NCBI GenBank assembly: GCA_037127255.1
Contig: JBANSL010000002.1
Coordinates: 38,817,392 to 38,881,391 of the forward strand
Length of the DNA stretch: 64,000 nt
Source: Persicaria tinctoria
Lineage: Eukaryota; Streptophyta; Magnoliopsida; Caryophyllales; Polygonaceae
Reading direction: 5' to 3'
Shown: in pieces, positions 12,078 through 23,218 of the stretch
Layout: the number at the start of each line of letters is the position of its first letter
Position numbering within the stretch: the stretch's first letter is position 1
The notes under the pieces: generated by a model
Told to the model about the DNA's origin: nothing
Databases searched by the model: none
What the model saw: only the letters and a program-made list of their open reading frames with translations
Translations under genes and position numbers: made by a program

Positions 12078-12519
12078 TTTACCTATCGGTGCACTTTTAA
12101 ATACTAATTTAGCGTCAGAGTTTTTTTAAATACCCATTTTTTCAATGCTGCCGGTTTTAAAAACCAATTTGGTATTTTGGCCTTAGTACAACTGTACAAG
12201 TAGAAAAAATTATTGTAGAGTTGCATCGGTGGGTGGTGAACAGTGAAAAAAAGCAAATACGGAGTACTCCTTAATGCACATCAAATCAATTAAATCTATA
12301 GAAAATACTCGAAGATACTCCATATGCAATTGCAATGATGACAGTTAAATGCATATCAATTTTACATATGTCCTAATAAGAAACGGGGTGATTACTAGGA
12401 TGTCCTAAATTTTGGTATTTATTAGAAAAATGGCTCCCAAGTGCTCCAAATTAGCAAAATATCCACCGCCCCCTGTGCCCCCCTCCCGTGCTCCCTATGC
12501 CCCCCTCCCGTTTTATCAG

Positions 12520-12960
12520 TTTTTTTTTCGCGTTGCTGAAACGGAGTTGTTGAAACTCCGGTTTCAGCAACCCCTGTTTTCAGTTTTTTTTACCATGTTG
12601 CTGAAACAGGGGTTTCAACGCATTCGGTTTCAGCAACCCTTGTTTTAACCTTTTTTTTCGCTTTGCTGAAACGGAGTTGTTGAAACCAGATTTGCTTTTT
12701 TTTTTATCATCACCACCTCGACACTAGAGTTGTTGAAACTGAAGTTGCTGAAATTGTTGTTGTAATTGCTGATTTTTTTTTTGCGTCACCACTTCGACGC
12801 CGGAGTTGCTGAAACCGAAGTGCTGAAACCGTAGTTGATTTTTTTTCCTTTTTTTTTCGCCTCACCACTTCCGGAGTTGCTGAAACTGGATTTTTTTTTC
12901 AAAGAATGCTGAAATGCTTTAAAAAAATTCAAAAAAAATGCTGAAATGATGAAATGTTGA
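12520..12960. repeat. Degenerate GTTGCTGAAAC repeat cluster
   Basis: At least ten copies of GTTGCTGAAAC or close variants occur in both orientations (inverse GTTTCAGCAAC), separated by poly-T runs and CACCACTTCGACG blocks. The spacing is irregular, so it is not a satellite. Related words recur at 13605-13700 (CTTGCTGAAATG, ATGCTGAAACGG, CTTGCTAAAACGG). No coding function is visible. Confidence 0.75.
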
Positions 12961-13249
12961 TTCATCTCGAAGGTAATCCTCCTTCGAGATTCTCTACGGA
13001 AATATAAGAGATTCTCTACGGTAAGTTTTTAGGTCAAGGATGCCATTAAATAACAATTCTAGTAATTAGTAAGAATGTAGCACATTGAAACACACAGGTA
13101 AATCAATATTCCAATTGGAAACTGTTTGACATAAGAACAACCAAGAAGTTAACATATTGAAAGCCATATATATACTTGTTAGCTTAGGGGAATCAAGGTT
13201 AAGTTGACAATTATCTTTAAGCGTGTAGTGGCTATGAAACAAGAGCTAA

Positions 13250-14140
13250 AAAATAGTAAACGAGATGGAGGACAACCCAAATTGCAATTCTACAAATACA
13301 ACAATCATAACCAATTTCATTAGTAAATCCAAGATGTTCATTCGGATCTTCTTGATAAAAAGAACTTTAATGTCGGGAAAACAGCTACAAAACAGAACCA
13401 GAAAATTAGTAACAGCAAGAAGAAGAAATCCGAAATATACGTCGGTTACCAAGAGCAAATTCGGATCGAAAGTTAAGAAACGGCAGCCCTGTTTTGAAGC
13501 AGAGCAACGGAGGCAGTGAAGGCGCCATGGAGAGCACTGAGAGCGGATTCGACGGAATTAAAGCAAGCAACATAGGTAATCCAGGAGACTCGGACCTGAA
13601 TCCTCCTAAAACTTGCTGAAATGAAGATCATGCTGAAACGGAGATCTAATCCAATCGCCTTCATACTTGCAGAAACGGGGGAGGACGAACTTGCTAAAAC
13701 GGAGATCCAATCGCCATGGAGATCTCCCTGGAGATCCAGATCGAAAACGCGGCAACTCGGATCTGTGGAAAAGACGGCGAGGTGTTCTGAGGATGAATAA
13801 CTGAAACATCGAAGGCGAGGATGGCGCGGTGTTCTGAGCCGCTAGAGGACGAGAAGACAGCGGAAAGAGGTGTTCAGAGACATCGATTGAAATCTTTGTC
13901 TTCATCGGAGATGAGATCCGACGGGATGGGGCGGGAGGATCCTTCGATCTCACGGCCTCCGCAACCCTCGCGGCCACCGATGTCTTCGGCGATCTGATCT
14001 CCGTCATCACCTCCGATGTCTTCTGCAGGAGGAGGACGGGGAGGCGGTGGGGAGCATGGGAAGAAGGCGCGGGGGTGAGGGAGGGAGGCGGATCCATGTT
14101 TTGGTTTGACGACGGTGAACAGAGGGAAGGGGGGCACGAA
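13250..14140. other. Unrecognised GC-rich segment, possibly captured gene 5' region
   Basis: The minus strand has Pro/Ser/Arg-rich open frames (14097-13606 and 14137-13874) but no known domain. The composition differs sharply from the AT-rich surroundings, as with captured 5'UTR/first-exon DNA inside non-autonomous DNA transposons. Similar words (ATGGCGCGG, CTCCGTCATCACC) do not allow assignment. Confidence 0.3.
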
Positions 14141-14249
14141 AAAAAGTGGTGGACTTTAACCTAATATCCTAATATGTAGAGGTCCGTGGACATTTGTTAA
14201 ATTTGAGCCCAAAAAATGGCCTGTTTGGCAAATTTTCTCACAAGAAACT

Positions 14250-14322
14250 GTAAACCTGACAAGAAGATACTCGAAGAAACATATGTAAACCTGACAAGAA
14301 GATACTCGAAGAAACATACGGA
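14250..14322 (+). repeat. Two-copy 35-bp tandem repeat
   Basis: TAAACCTGACAAGAAGATAC, continuing to GAAACATA, occurs twice in a row with a 35-bp period. A recent local tandem duplication. Confidence 0.85.
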
Positions 14323-15958
14323 GTACTGTATTAAATTTTTTAAAATAATAATCTTAAAAGAAAGATGCTTAAAAAAACGATGTAAATACTCTACTCCAAA
14401 ACCCCGCCCCACAAAATTATTTTACATCTAAATTAATATTTAAAAAAATTATTTAGTTTTTACATGCTTATGATAACATATTTGAAAAAAAAAATTCTTA
14501 AAAAATCAAATTATATATATTTTTTTAAAATACTCTAGTATACTCACATCTTTTTAAAACTTAAAAAAATCTTTCTATCTCTTATGAATCATATTTACTC
14601 TCCCCAAAAACCGGAAAATTGTGCAGAAATTGGTAGTATCATACAAAAAGTTACGATTTTCACATTTCTACTTGCTATTTTACAAGTTAATTGGATTGTT
14701 TTATAATTATTTTTTACAAGGGACAAATCCCATCCCGTCCCATGAAGAACTGTGATTGACAAAAAAATACGTGGGACGGAACGCGGGATTACCCCAATCC
14801 CGTTCTGTCTCACGCCCACCCCTCAAGTAATAGGTTTATTTAATACTCCGTATGATTCTTTCAAATAAAAGTATTTATTATTTGCATTGGAAATTACAAA
14901 AGCTCTTCAAATGACTACAATCTTTCTTTTCTACTTGTAATACTCCGTATTTTATGTTAGTGGGAGAGCTTGAATTTTATTGGTGGTGTAAAAGTAAAAT
15001 ACCGAACGGAGGGAGTAGTAGTGAGTTCTTACACATTACGGGGTATTAATTATATCCCTTTAATTTGGCCAATTGTTGCTCTCTATTTACTATGCCAAGA
15101 GCATGTGCAACGTACATTCTTTGGGTGTCTTAGCTTAATTTTTTTAATTAAAAAAAAAGTCAGTTTTGGCAGAGGAAACTTGCCTTGGAGGAAAGTTAAT
15201 AGAAGAAGATACTTTCAACTTCTTGGTTCAAACGCCTTGACACCCACTTTTATTTATTTTTATTTTTTTTGCCACTTTAAAACTCAATCAGTACACTTTT
15301 TTGCCATTTTCAACATGAACCATCATTTTCTTTTGCCATTTTAAAACAAAAACAAAACTGTTTACCGTTTCTTTGTTTTTTCTAGGCTTTCATTTGTTTC
15401 AACGTGGTCTGATGATATTTAATTTAATGTTGTTCGACTATGTAATTTTTTTCTTTAATTTATGTTGTTTGTAGTTTGTATCTTCGTCTTTAATTTAATT
15501 TATGTTGTTCAACTATGTAATTTCATTACAATTAATTAATGTTAGTTTTTTTTTGTCTCTCATGGATATTTAATTTAATAAAAATCATAATATAAAAATA
15601 ATAATAATAATAATTACTTACTAAATAAATTATTAAATAATATTAAATAAAGTAAGAATTGTAATTAAAAAATATTATATATATTTTTAAAATTAAAAAA
15701 TCAGCAGAAATTATACTAATAAAAAAATAAAACACAAGAATTATTGGAACTTTGAAAAGTATGCACAAGAATTAAGGGTAAGTAATTAAGTGCTACCATG
15801 AAAATTCAATTTAAATGAACAAACGAAACAACAAATTGAGCCAAAATTGATCCATTCAAGTATTCAGCTCCAACATCACAGGTCAAATCACTCAACAAAT
15901 ACTCCACTGTAAGATCAATCTTAAGATTCATCATCCTCTCTCTCTCTCTCTGTGTGGG
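14323..15958. other. AT-rich non-genic stretch
   Basis: No gene is seen. There are poly-A/T runs, ACTCCGTAT words left by MITEs, and a C-rich piece at 14715-14825 ending CACGCCCACCCCTCA that looks like a decayed hAT-type terminus. No boundaries are supported. Confidence 0.5.
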
Positions 15959-16709
15959 TAGGGCTGGGTAAAAATTACCATGAAAACCGAACCAACATGT
16001 ACCAACCGAACCAACATAATTGGTAACCAATTATATTGGTTACTAATATAATTGGTTCGGTATACCGAACCAAGTTCCAAAACTTGGTACGGTAACGGTA
16101 ATGAGAATGGAAAAGTTGGTATTACCATTACCAACCAATTTCAAATTGGTTGGTACGGTAATACCAACCAATTCCTACCAAACCAATTATATCTAGTTTT
16201 ATTTTTATTTTTTTAATTTATTTTGTAATTGTTTTAAGTTTTTAACTTTTTTATTTATTTTTATAACTTTTTTTCTTCAGAAAATGTTTTTAATCAAGGG
16301 AGGAATACTAACTCGGCCTCGATTAAGACGAAAACTTATACCGTTAGTCGGAATAATACCTTCATACTACTATGTTGCTTTTGCTTTAGTGTTTAAACAC
16401 TTTGTAATAACTTCAAAGTTTTATGTTGCTTTCGTCCTCAAATATAATCGGTTCAGACGAAAACCTAAGCATTGGAATAATTTATACGTTTTAATTAAGT
16501 TGTATTATATTTGCATGTTTTTTCTCAACACTCGAAAGTTGGTAAATTACCATTACCAACACGTACCAACCAACTTAATTGGTAACCAATTAAGTTGGTA
16601 CAACCCCTTCGGTGGTCGGTAATGGTAGGGGTTTTACGATTACCAATTTAAATTGGTTGGTACATGGTAAACAGAAAAATGAATTGGTAATGTACCAATT
16701 CCACCCCTA
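15959..16709. mobile_element. hAT-type non-autonomous element (751 bp)
   Basis: Left end TAGGGCTGGGTAAAAATTAC; right end, inverted, TAGGGGTGGAATTGGTACAT. Flanking 8-bp direct duplications are exact: TGTGTGGG at 15951-15958 and 16710-16717. An 8-bp duplication with a (C/T)AGGG(N)TG terminus is typical of the hAT superfamily. Subterminal regions are packed with AATTGGTAACCAATT and GGTTGGTACG palindromes in both orientations, probable transposase binding sites. No transposase frame is present. Confidence 0.9.
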
Positions 16710-16717
16710 TGTGTGGG

Positions 16718-17638
16718 TGTGCATACGCCCCCTCTCTGTCGTGTGTCAGTAAAGAAACTCTTCAGTTCGGTTTGGGTTTTCAAAGCTTGACAATTAATTA
16801 CGGAGTATAGTATATTATAGGTAGTGCAATGGTTCAATTAAATGGCCAATTACCAACAGTTAACCCTTTCAGATCAAATTTGCTCTCCCCACCAAACTTC
16901 TAACCTTAATTAAATGGCGATGGCGGATTCTCGGTTCCTTCTCCACACCCTTCATAATATTCTTTCTCCTCCATTGCACCATCCACTTTTGCATAAACTC
17001 TTCAACTGCACCGCAGCAACACATAGTTAGTCTAACTATCGGATAATAAATTGAATGGGCGTCATACGAAATAGCGTAATATCATAATTTTTTTTCTTGA
17101 AACATATGCAAAATGGAGGTCTATATGGAGATGAAATTAAATTACATTCAAAAATATAATTTTTCTTTTTTTATATAATGTTAAAATGGCTAAAAACTTA
17201 TTTTAACATTTTAATAAAATGTGTTGCCAAGTGTCAATCAAGGAGGGGAACACTTTTTCTACCCATAAGCTAGCCCAAAACGCAGAACTATATGTGTTGC
17301 CCGCGTGCCCTCTTTTTTTGTGCTTGAACTCCACTTTTTTGGACCCTTGCAGACGCATCTCTCTTCCCGGATTCATGCCTTTTTCTTTTTTTTCAACAAT
17401 TATTTCCTATGTGTACATACATATGAACCTACTGATTCACTACTGCAGATGCTTCGGTAAATACTCCGTAGCTATTGCCTCCTGAAACACACCATAACAG
17501 CCACAGAGGGGGCCCACCCAAGTCATATCCTAACCTACAAAAAAGCAAATGTACGTGTTGCATCTTTCACAAAGCAAGGAGGGGGCCCACTCCACCAAAG
17601 AGAACCACAAGGAGGGAGTATTAATTGAATCTACTGTA
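16718..17638. other. Non-genic stretch
   Basis: No supported gene. A short frame starting ATGGCGATGGCGGATTC (16914) runs about 35 codons before a stop and could be a stray gene-start fragment. The rest is AT-rich with CTCCGTA/GGAGGGAGTA MITE termini. Confidence 0.4.
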
Positions 17639-17667
17639 CTCCCTCGGTCCCTCTGGTCAAATATATA

Positions 17668-17902
17668 CTCCCTCCGTTCCATAATACATGGTCTTTTAAT
17701 TTTCAGCACGTTTTTTAAGGAGCGGAAAACTCTATGAAATATTATTTTTTTAATTAATTTTTTTATATAATTTGATACTTATTAGTAACAAGTATCAAAC
17801 TATATTAAAAAATTAATTAAAAAAATAATAATTTATAGAGCTTTTCGCTCCTTAAAAAACGTGCTGAAAAGTAAAAGGACATGTATTGTGGAACGGAGGT
17901 AG
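17668..17902. mobile_element. Stowaway MITE, 235 bp
   Basis: Termini CTCCCTCCGTTCCATAATAC and inverted CTACCTCCGTTCCACAATAC, flanked by TA (17666-17667, 17903-17904). The whole element is one long imperfect palindrome, with arms containing GCACGTTTTTTAAGGAGCG. Closely related to 34679-34913, also 235 bp. Confidence 0.93.
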
Positions 17903-17944
17903 TATGATGTTTAAGCTCTTGACACACTAATTAAGGAAAATACA

Positions 17945-18190
17945 GAGTACAATAGTAGTACTCAGTGCGGTACTAGAGGATGTTTTTTAGAAGGGTGATA
18001 ATGTTTGCACCACCAAAATTTGCTATTTACACCACAAAAGATTTGTTAATTTCTTTTTCCTCAACATGTATGCCTTATGAGCCAAAGGATTATGGCTTAT
18101 GAGTCACACCCTTAAATTGTTCCACTAGTTAAACAAAGTTGAAAACTATTCCCATGACTTGTAGCCTGTAATAAACTTGGTTAAACTAAG
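17945..18190 (+). repeat. Dispersed repeat unit V, copy 2
   Basis: Near-identical to 1245-1495. Differences include one T deleted from the run after GGATG and ACTTGT for AGTTGT. After AAACTTGGTTAAAC it diverges from copy 1 and does not continue into unit U. Confidence 0.7.
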
Positions 18191-18689
18191 TTTAAAAAAA
18201 TATTGTAGTTATATAAATTCATTGACTTAAACTTATAAAAACAAAAGTTGTTTGTGTCAAATGACGACTTCTCCTTATAATTGTATTATTTTTAACCAAT
18301 TGAAAGTTTTTTATTAATCCATATAATATAACAATATAGGTTTATTGTAAGATTTTACCCAATTTTGTTAGATACCAATATATTTTTACAAGATTTTACC
18401 GAATTATTAAATATAAATATATTATATTATATCTCTTTTATTTTTACCAAATTTAACAATTAAAAATTTGAAAGAATTGGATACTTTTGGTGTATTTTAA
18501 AATTTTATAATTATTAGAACAAATGTTTATACAAAATGATTTAAATTTAAAAAAATCAATGAATATATATAAAATTGATTTCTTCTGTTAATATAACAAA
18601 GAATATATATAAAAAACAAAGAATATATCAATTGAATTTCCTAAAACATCATACTATATAATTGACCGGAGGGAGTATTAATTAATTAC

Positions 18690-18929
18690 GGAGTAAAGCT
18701 AAAACCCACTTTATAGCCTCTCTCTCACACACACAGAGTCTTACTCCTCCCTTATCAATCACTGGGTACCATTTCATATAAGTGATATAACCCACGCTTC
18801 CCTTCAACACTTTCCATCCTCCTCCATTTAGTGCTTCAACCGACTCCGACCCTTTCTTCCGCTGCAACCTCTCGGCTGTCGAAAAGGTATGTTTGTGGTG
18901 TTGTAAATGTAATTTTTTTGTGCGCTCAT
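18690..18929 (+). other. Possible first-exon fragment of a host gene
   Basis: A C-rich leader (CTCTCTCTCACACACACAG) is followed by a reading TDSDPFFRCNLSAVEK that ends at AAAG|GTATGT near 18886-18891, a plausible donor. Retrotransposon E3 begins at 18930, so any downstream exons would be separated. No start codon is assigned, and a chance match is possible. Confidence 0.25.
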
Positions 18930-19756
18930 TGACAGGATGAAAATCGTTGATTCCCAATCAAATAGTTCTCACTCTCACAAATTAGTATAATTGGCAAGAA
19001 AGGGGTCGAATCCTCATGAGATTTAAGATTTCACAATGCAATTTGATCACCAACAAGGCAACAAGTAACAAAAGTGGGAAAAGATGCAACTTTTAAATAA
19101 GAGCAAGTAAAGTAAAGTAAAGACGGAATTTTTGTTGTAAAATCAAGAGTAGAGAACGGTTCCACCTACGAATTCTTTGACATTGGTTGGCTTATCGATC
19201 ATCGAATTCTTTTCAAGCTATTAACTTTCCTACAAATTCCTCTCGTCTTGGTTTATATAGATTAAAAGTCTTACGAGTCCAATTAATCCCTTACAACTCA
19301 ATGCAATCATAACACGGTTAAGATTTAACAAGGAGATAGCACAACATCCCAGGAATTTGAGCACATAAATAACACCAATTAAAGGCGGTAAATCGATGTT
19401 TAAGATATATGTCAACTTCCTACATAATCATGCTTTAAACACGGAATCTACAATCTTATGCAAACTACTATAGAAATAACGCAAATACGAAAACATTAAA
19501 TCTAGCACGAAATCAATATTATCAAGTCGGCCAAGCAAGATAACATTAATAACATAACAATAAGCACAAGGAAGTTGAAGGAATTAAAATAGAGGAAAGA
19601 TAACTTGAATTAAAAACTCACAATTCATCAATCAAGTCTCCGAAAACGTAGGCGAAATACTAGGAAAATTAGCCGCTCATGGCTTACCTAAGCTCTCTTC
19701 TCTTCTATGGTGATTGCTCCAATTGAAAAATTAATTAAACTAACCCTAGAACATCC

Positions 19757-19764
19757 TATTTATA
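19757..19764 (-). promoter_or_regulatory. Putative TATA box in E3 LTR
   Basis: TATAAATA on the minus strand, followed by GGATG. The same position relative to the palindrome array (downstream in element sense) as in E1, E2 and E4. Confidence 0.5.
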
Positions 19765-19856
19765 AGCCTAATGTCTTCCATAAAAGATAGATAAAAAAAA
19801 TAGAAACTTCCTAAAAAAAACTAGATAAAAGATAGACTTTCCAAATTTAGTTCTGC

Positions 19857-20320
19857 GTCGGATTCCGCTGGCAGCAAGAAATTCCGCTGGCAGCGAATGG
19901 CCTTGATTGAGCTCCTGTTAGATTTTCGCTACCACCTCACTACCACACTCGCTGTCAGCGAACTCCCATGCCTTAGAACTTTTTCCATCCTCCTCGGACC
20001 CTTCCTTCCTCTTCCGCGAGTTGCTTCTTCCGCTGTCGCGAAAGCTCCAACTTGCTGGAGCGAGTCCGTCCTTCCGCAGCTGCGAGTCGCCCTGGTCTTC
20101 GTCGTCCTGGTGCCTTTCGTTGGAGTGAAGATTTTCGCGGCAGTGAACATCTCACTGCAGCGAGACAAGTCGCTAGCAGTGGACGCTGCTTGCTCGCTCT
20201 TCGTCTCTCGTTGGCTCCTCCTCTCGCTGGCTTGCCTTTACTCGCATGCCGGGCAACTGGCAACTTGATTTCACTCGCTGGTAGCGAGCATCACTCGCTA
20301 GCAGCGAAATATGCCCAGAG
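19857..20320. repeat. Array of TCGCTGGCAGCGA-type palindromes in E3 U3
   Basis: About a dozen variants of (T)TCGCTGGCAGCGA or TTCCGCTGGCAGCGA, for example TTCCGCTGGCAGCAAG, CTCGCTGTCAGCGAAC, TCGCTAGCAGTGG, CTCGCTGGTAGCGAG and CTCGCTAGCAGCGAAA, are spaced irregularly by 10-60 bp. Each unit is a quasi-palindrome of 5-bp arms around 3 bp. All lie upstream of the TATA-like box in element sense. The same unit is found in the LTRs of E1 and E2. Confidence 0.85.
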
Positions 20321-20565
20321 AGCTTGATCTTCAACGTTCCTTCCTCGTTCTTTCTTTCTTCCTTTCTTTCTCTTTTTAGCTTGATTTCTTGACTTCACTT
20401 GGCCATGTTTGACAGCTTTCCCTTGCTTTCCACCATGTTGGATCTATGATTATGCACAATTCAACCGAAATAGCGTATATTCCGAAATTTGCCACAAAAA
20501 GAGTTTAATCTAAATTAACACTAAAACATACATATTCTACAATGCAAATGCAACTAAACTATCCT

Positions 20566-20592
20566 ATAATGCACATTATAAATGTGCATTAT
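20566..20592. repeat. Perfect 12-bp hairpin at the tip of the E3 LTR
   Basis: ATAATGCACATT, loop ATA, AATGTGCATTAT, ending 2 bp before the LTR end CA. It would put a stable stem at the very 5' end of U3 and at the integration end. Confidence 0.9.
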
Positions 20593-20594
20593 CA

Positions 20595-20635
20595 AACTCC
20601 CCCACACTTAACCTTTTGCTTGTCCTCAAGCAGTG
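20595..20635 (-). other. E3 polypurine tract plus stem-loop (terminal copy)
   Basis: Plus strand AACTCCCCCACACTTAACC, then TGCTTG-TCCT-CAAGCA. In element sense: stem-loop, GGTTAAGTGTGGGGGAGTT, then the LTR. The G-rich run is the plus-strand primer site expected immediately before a 3' LTR. The stem-loop is shared with E1, E2 and E4 with different stem sequence. Confidence 0.8.
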
Positions 20636-22028
20636 CAAAATATAGAAGATCAAAACCATTATCCCACACATATAATCTTCAAGCACTAACCTTGTCAAAA
20701 GCAAGTGGAGGAGCCATGAACATGAAAGCTAACATCCTAGCAAGTATATGAACGATTCAAAATAAGGCACATCTCATCCAACCTCACAGGGATTATGTGT
20801 TTGCTCTCACTCTCATTGTTTTTAGGCTTAACAATATATCTCTCAACTCAATCCAAAATGCAAAAAGTTACATAGAAATTGACACATATATCACATATTC
20901 TCCACCGCGGATGCCATCACTCACAAGCAACATCCAGAGGTCTTTTATCAAGGTTGTAATGGGGCTTGGTAAGGAATGAAGGGCAAGGAGAATTTATAGT
21001 CATTTGGTGCTCAAAATCCGGGAATCAAGATCCTAGACAATTAAACATCAACCATCCACTCTCTCAAAAACGTCATTTTAAACTCAAGCTCTCACAACAT
21101 CTTTACACAAAACATTCATTTCTCAACCAAAGATTATTTCCAACTCTCACATTCATAATGAAGATAAAATGCTCAAACTCATGCTTTTTTCTTTCTTCTT
21201 CTTTTTTTTCTTTTTTTTTTTCATTCATTCATTTTTTTTAGAGCCAAAACAATAATGCACAATGTGAGGAATAAAACTAAAATTACATACTCATCCAAAC
21301 TCGTAACTTTCTCAACAATAATCTCTTTTCCACTCAACCAAATCAATCATTCACCAATTCTAATCCTAATTCCCGGATAGGGTAAGGCTCATCATCGGCT
21401 AGGATAAATTTTGTGGAGCTTCAAAGAAAGGGCTAAGGCTCAAATTTGCAACAAGCAAAGGACACATATGTAGGATGGATATGGATAATAATATGACTAA
21501 GAAGATCATGCCTCTATCATTTGAAACTCATAAGCAATAGACATATAAATTCGGCCTCAAATATAGATAACAATGTCAATCTCAAGAGGTAAGTGCATAA
21601 GGAGAGTATAATGTCACACAAGAAAGCAAAAGGGAATAAATATGATGAAAATCCCTATAAGGTCAAAATTTCTCACTAGGACAAGTTTTGTTAGATTTCA
21701 ATAATGCCAATAAGAATCATACTTGCTCAATTAAACCAACAAGTCATGGTCCAATGAAAATCAACACAAGTAGGTGACAAGATTAGCCAATTCAAACATA
21801 TCATGGGATTTATAGGTCAAGCTCAAAAATTCAAATAAAATAGAGGACAATTAAGGTAAGATGGGTATTTGAATAATACATGAATGCAATGCATGATATT
21901 TTGGGGGTTTTTGATTTTTTTTTTTCTTTTTTTTTCTTTTTCTAATGCAATATAAATGCTAGAAATAAACATGATGTGCATGTGAAAATTTTAAATATGA
22001 CCTAACTAATGCAATATGTACACTAAAC
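20636..22028 (-). other. E3 non-coding 3' region
   Basis: Lies between the terminal and internal polypurine modules. It is AT-rich, with a C/T-rich run at 21183-21240 and a long poly-T at 21917-21940. No coding frame of note. Equivalent non-coding spacers are found in E1, E2 and E4. Confidence 0.6.
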
Positions 22029-22479
22029 TAGGGGTGGGCATATCCGGGTATCCCACACGAACCGGATAACTGTGTCGGATACCCGAAACCGTTTATGTTC
22101 ATACTGCCGAACCGTACATGAACCGTTAACAGCCGGGTATCCGACACGGTAAAGCTAATCGGATCCGTGTCGGATACCGGGTTACCCGACACGAACCATC
22201 GGTTGTACAATGTACAAAGTGGGTGACTCGGAGGTGAACCCTAAACGCTGAACCCAAACCTGCCGCCACCATTGAACTTCTTCATCCTTACCAATCCAGA
22301 AAATCACGACAAAAACCATCCAAATCTAAAAGACTAAGCCCTAAATCTGAGAGATTTACAAAATCCGACAACAATTGCACCTCGACTCAACCAAAAACAA
22401 AAGAGAGAAGAAGCAGATGTGGAGAATAAAAGTAAAAGAGGGCCAATTTGAGAGGAAATCAAAACAATCTCCAACCACG

Positions 22480-22660
22480 CAAAGTGTAAATGGAATGGGA
22501 GCAGACGATGCTGGGGATTGGGAGGGAGAACCCAGCTCCGGTGGGGATGTTGCGATTTCAGGGCTCGACTCCTGGGCGTCGTTCCCTGCTGCCATGGCGA
22601 TCCTCAAAAGAGAAGTGAATGCGGCATGGGCAGAAGAAGAGATTGAGACTTGAGAGTACT
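22480..22660 (-). pseudogene. Possible captured 5'UTR and first exon inside the hAT element
   Basis: On the minus strand a pyrimidine-rich leader (GTCTCAATCTCTTCTTCTGC) precedes ATGGCAGCAGGGAACGAC and an open run MAAGNDAQESSPEIATSPPE toward a possible GT splice site near 22485. The product is not recognised. Interpretation as transduplicated gene DNA is inference. Confidence 0.3.
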
Positions 22661-22779
22661 GTGAGAGGGTGAGGGTCGGCTGAGAGTTTATTCAGGGACA
22701 CTAGGGTTGCATTTGTTTGGGAATGAAAAAAAAGGGGTGAGGCCTGTAAAAAATTAAAAAAAGCTGAGATTGGGTATAA

Positions 22780-22875
22780 TAAAAAAAAGAGCAGATGGCA
22801 AGTATTGAACACGGGTTGATTTGTAGATAGGCAGAAATTAATAAGAACATTATCGACTGAGCTACCAAATCTCAT
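22780..22875 (-). other. tRNA-derived SINE-like piece
   Basis: On the minus strand TGGTAGCTCAGTCG (A-box-like) is followed about 45 bp later by CGTGTTCAATACTTGCC (B-box-like) and then T-rich DNA. It fits a SINE head better than a functional tRNA, because no acceptor stem closes. Confidence 0.4.
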
Positions 22876-23111
22876 TGATATTTTAGGGAATGTCTTTATA
22901 TTATTTCTATATTACTGTAATATAAATTAAAAAAAATATATAAACGGTTCGTGTCGGGTATCCGATAAGCGGATATGCCCGATCCGAACACGAACCGCTT
23001 AGAGCCGTGTTTTCTCGGTTCGTGTCATTATCGTGTCGTGTTTTTTCGGTTTCGGGTTTTTTCGTGTCGTGTTTTCGGTTTCGGGTTTTTCTGCACACCC
23101 CTACACTAAAC

Positions 23112-23152
23112 CCCTCCCCCACACTTGAATATTTCATTGTCCCTAATGAAAT
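23112..23152 (-). other. E3 internal polypurine/stem-loop module (second copy)
   Basis: Plus strand CCCCTCCCCCACACTTGAAT, then ATTTCATT-GTCCCT-AATGAAAT (8-bp stem). Same design as the LTR-proximal copy but with an unrelated stem sequence. It lies just downstream (sense) of the Athila-ORF1-like frame. Confidence 0.75.
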
Positions 23153-23218
23153 AAAGACAAAAAAAATTAAACAATTGAAATAGGTGAGGGAGAAGGAAAC
23201 TCACGAGCTCAATGTGGT

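Larger units (their letters stand above)
8300..12190 (-). mobile_element. Mutator-like element (MULE), decayed
   Basis: A MuDR-type transposase remnant lies between long inverted repeats (8573-8682 and 11966-12077, about 110 bp, rich in GGCCGGTTTTCATGCA). Possible outer ends start with GGCCAAAA (about 8303 plus; about 12183 on the minus strand). I could not define a 9-bp target duplication, so the outer limits are approximate. The transposase is broken, so the copy is not autonomous now. Confidence 0.75.
17639..18675. mobile_element. Larger Stowaway-like element with a nested MITE
   Basis: Left end CTCCCTCGGTCCCTCTGGTC; right end, inverted, CTCCCTCCGGTCAATTATAT; TA at both outer borders (17637-17638, 18676-18677). 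Just inside, ATATATGATGTTT (across the nested MITE) mirrors ATATAGTATGATGTTTTAGG on the other side. It contains the 235-bp MITE and repeat unit V. The same terminal words recur beside the hAT element at 25755-25769 and 28525-28560, so this family has other copies here. Confidence 0.5.
18930..20594 (-). repeat. E3 3' LTR
   Basis: About 1.67 kb beginning TGACAGGATGAAAATC and ending GTGCATTATCA (TG...CA), next to a polypurine tract on its right. It contains the tRNA-Asp-like/GGTCGAATCC motif (18980-19020), a TATA-like box for minus-strand transcription (19757-19764) and a palindrome array (19857-20320). The left border is inferred by analogy with E4 and was not checked with a target duplication. 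Confidence 0.7.
22029..23103. mobile_element. hAT-type non-autonomous element (1075 bp) carrying foreign DNA
   Basis: Ends TAGGGGTGGGCATATCCGGG and, inverted, TAGGGGTGTGCAGAAAAACC. Exact 8-bp target duplications CACTAAAC at 22021-22028 and 23104-23111. Subterminal GGGTATCCGACACG/CGTGTCGGATACC words are abundant on both sides. The middle (about 22240-22880) differs in style and seems to hold a gene 5' fragment and a tRNA-derived SINE-like piece. No transposase frame. Confidence 0.92.

Noticed and set aside
22780..22875. Functional tRNA gene
   Set aside because: A- and B-box-like words exist but the acceptor and anticodon stems do not close. Same for 6820 and 63575.
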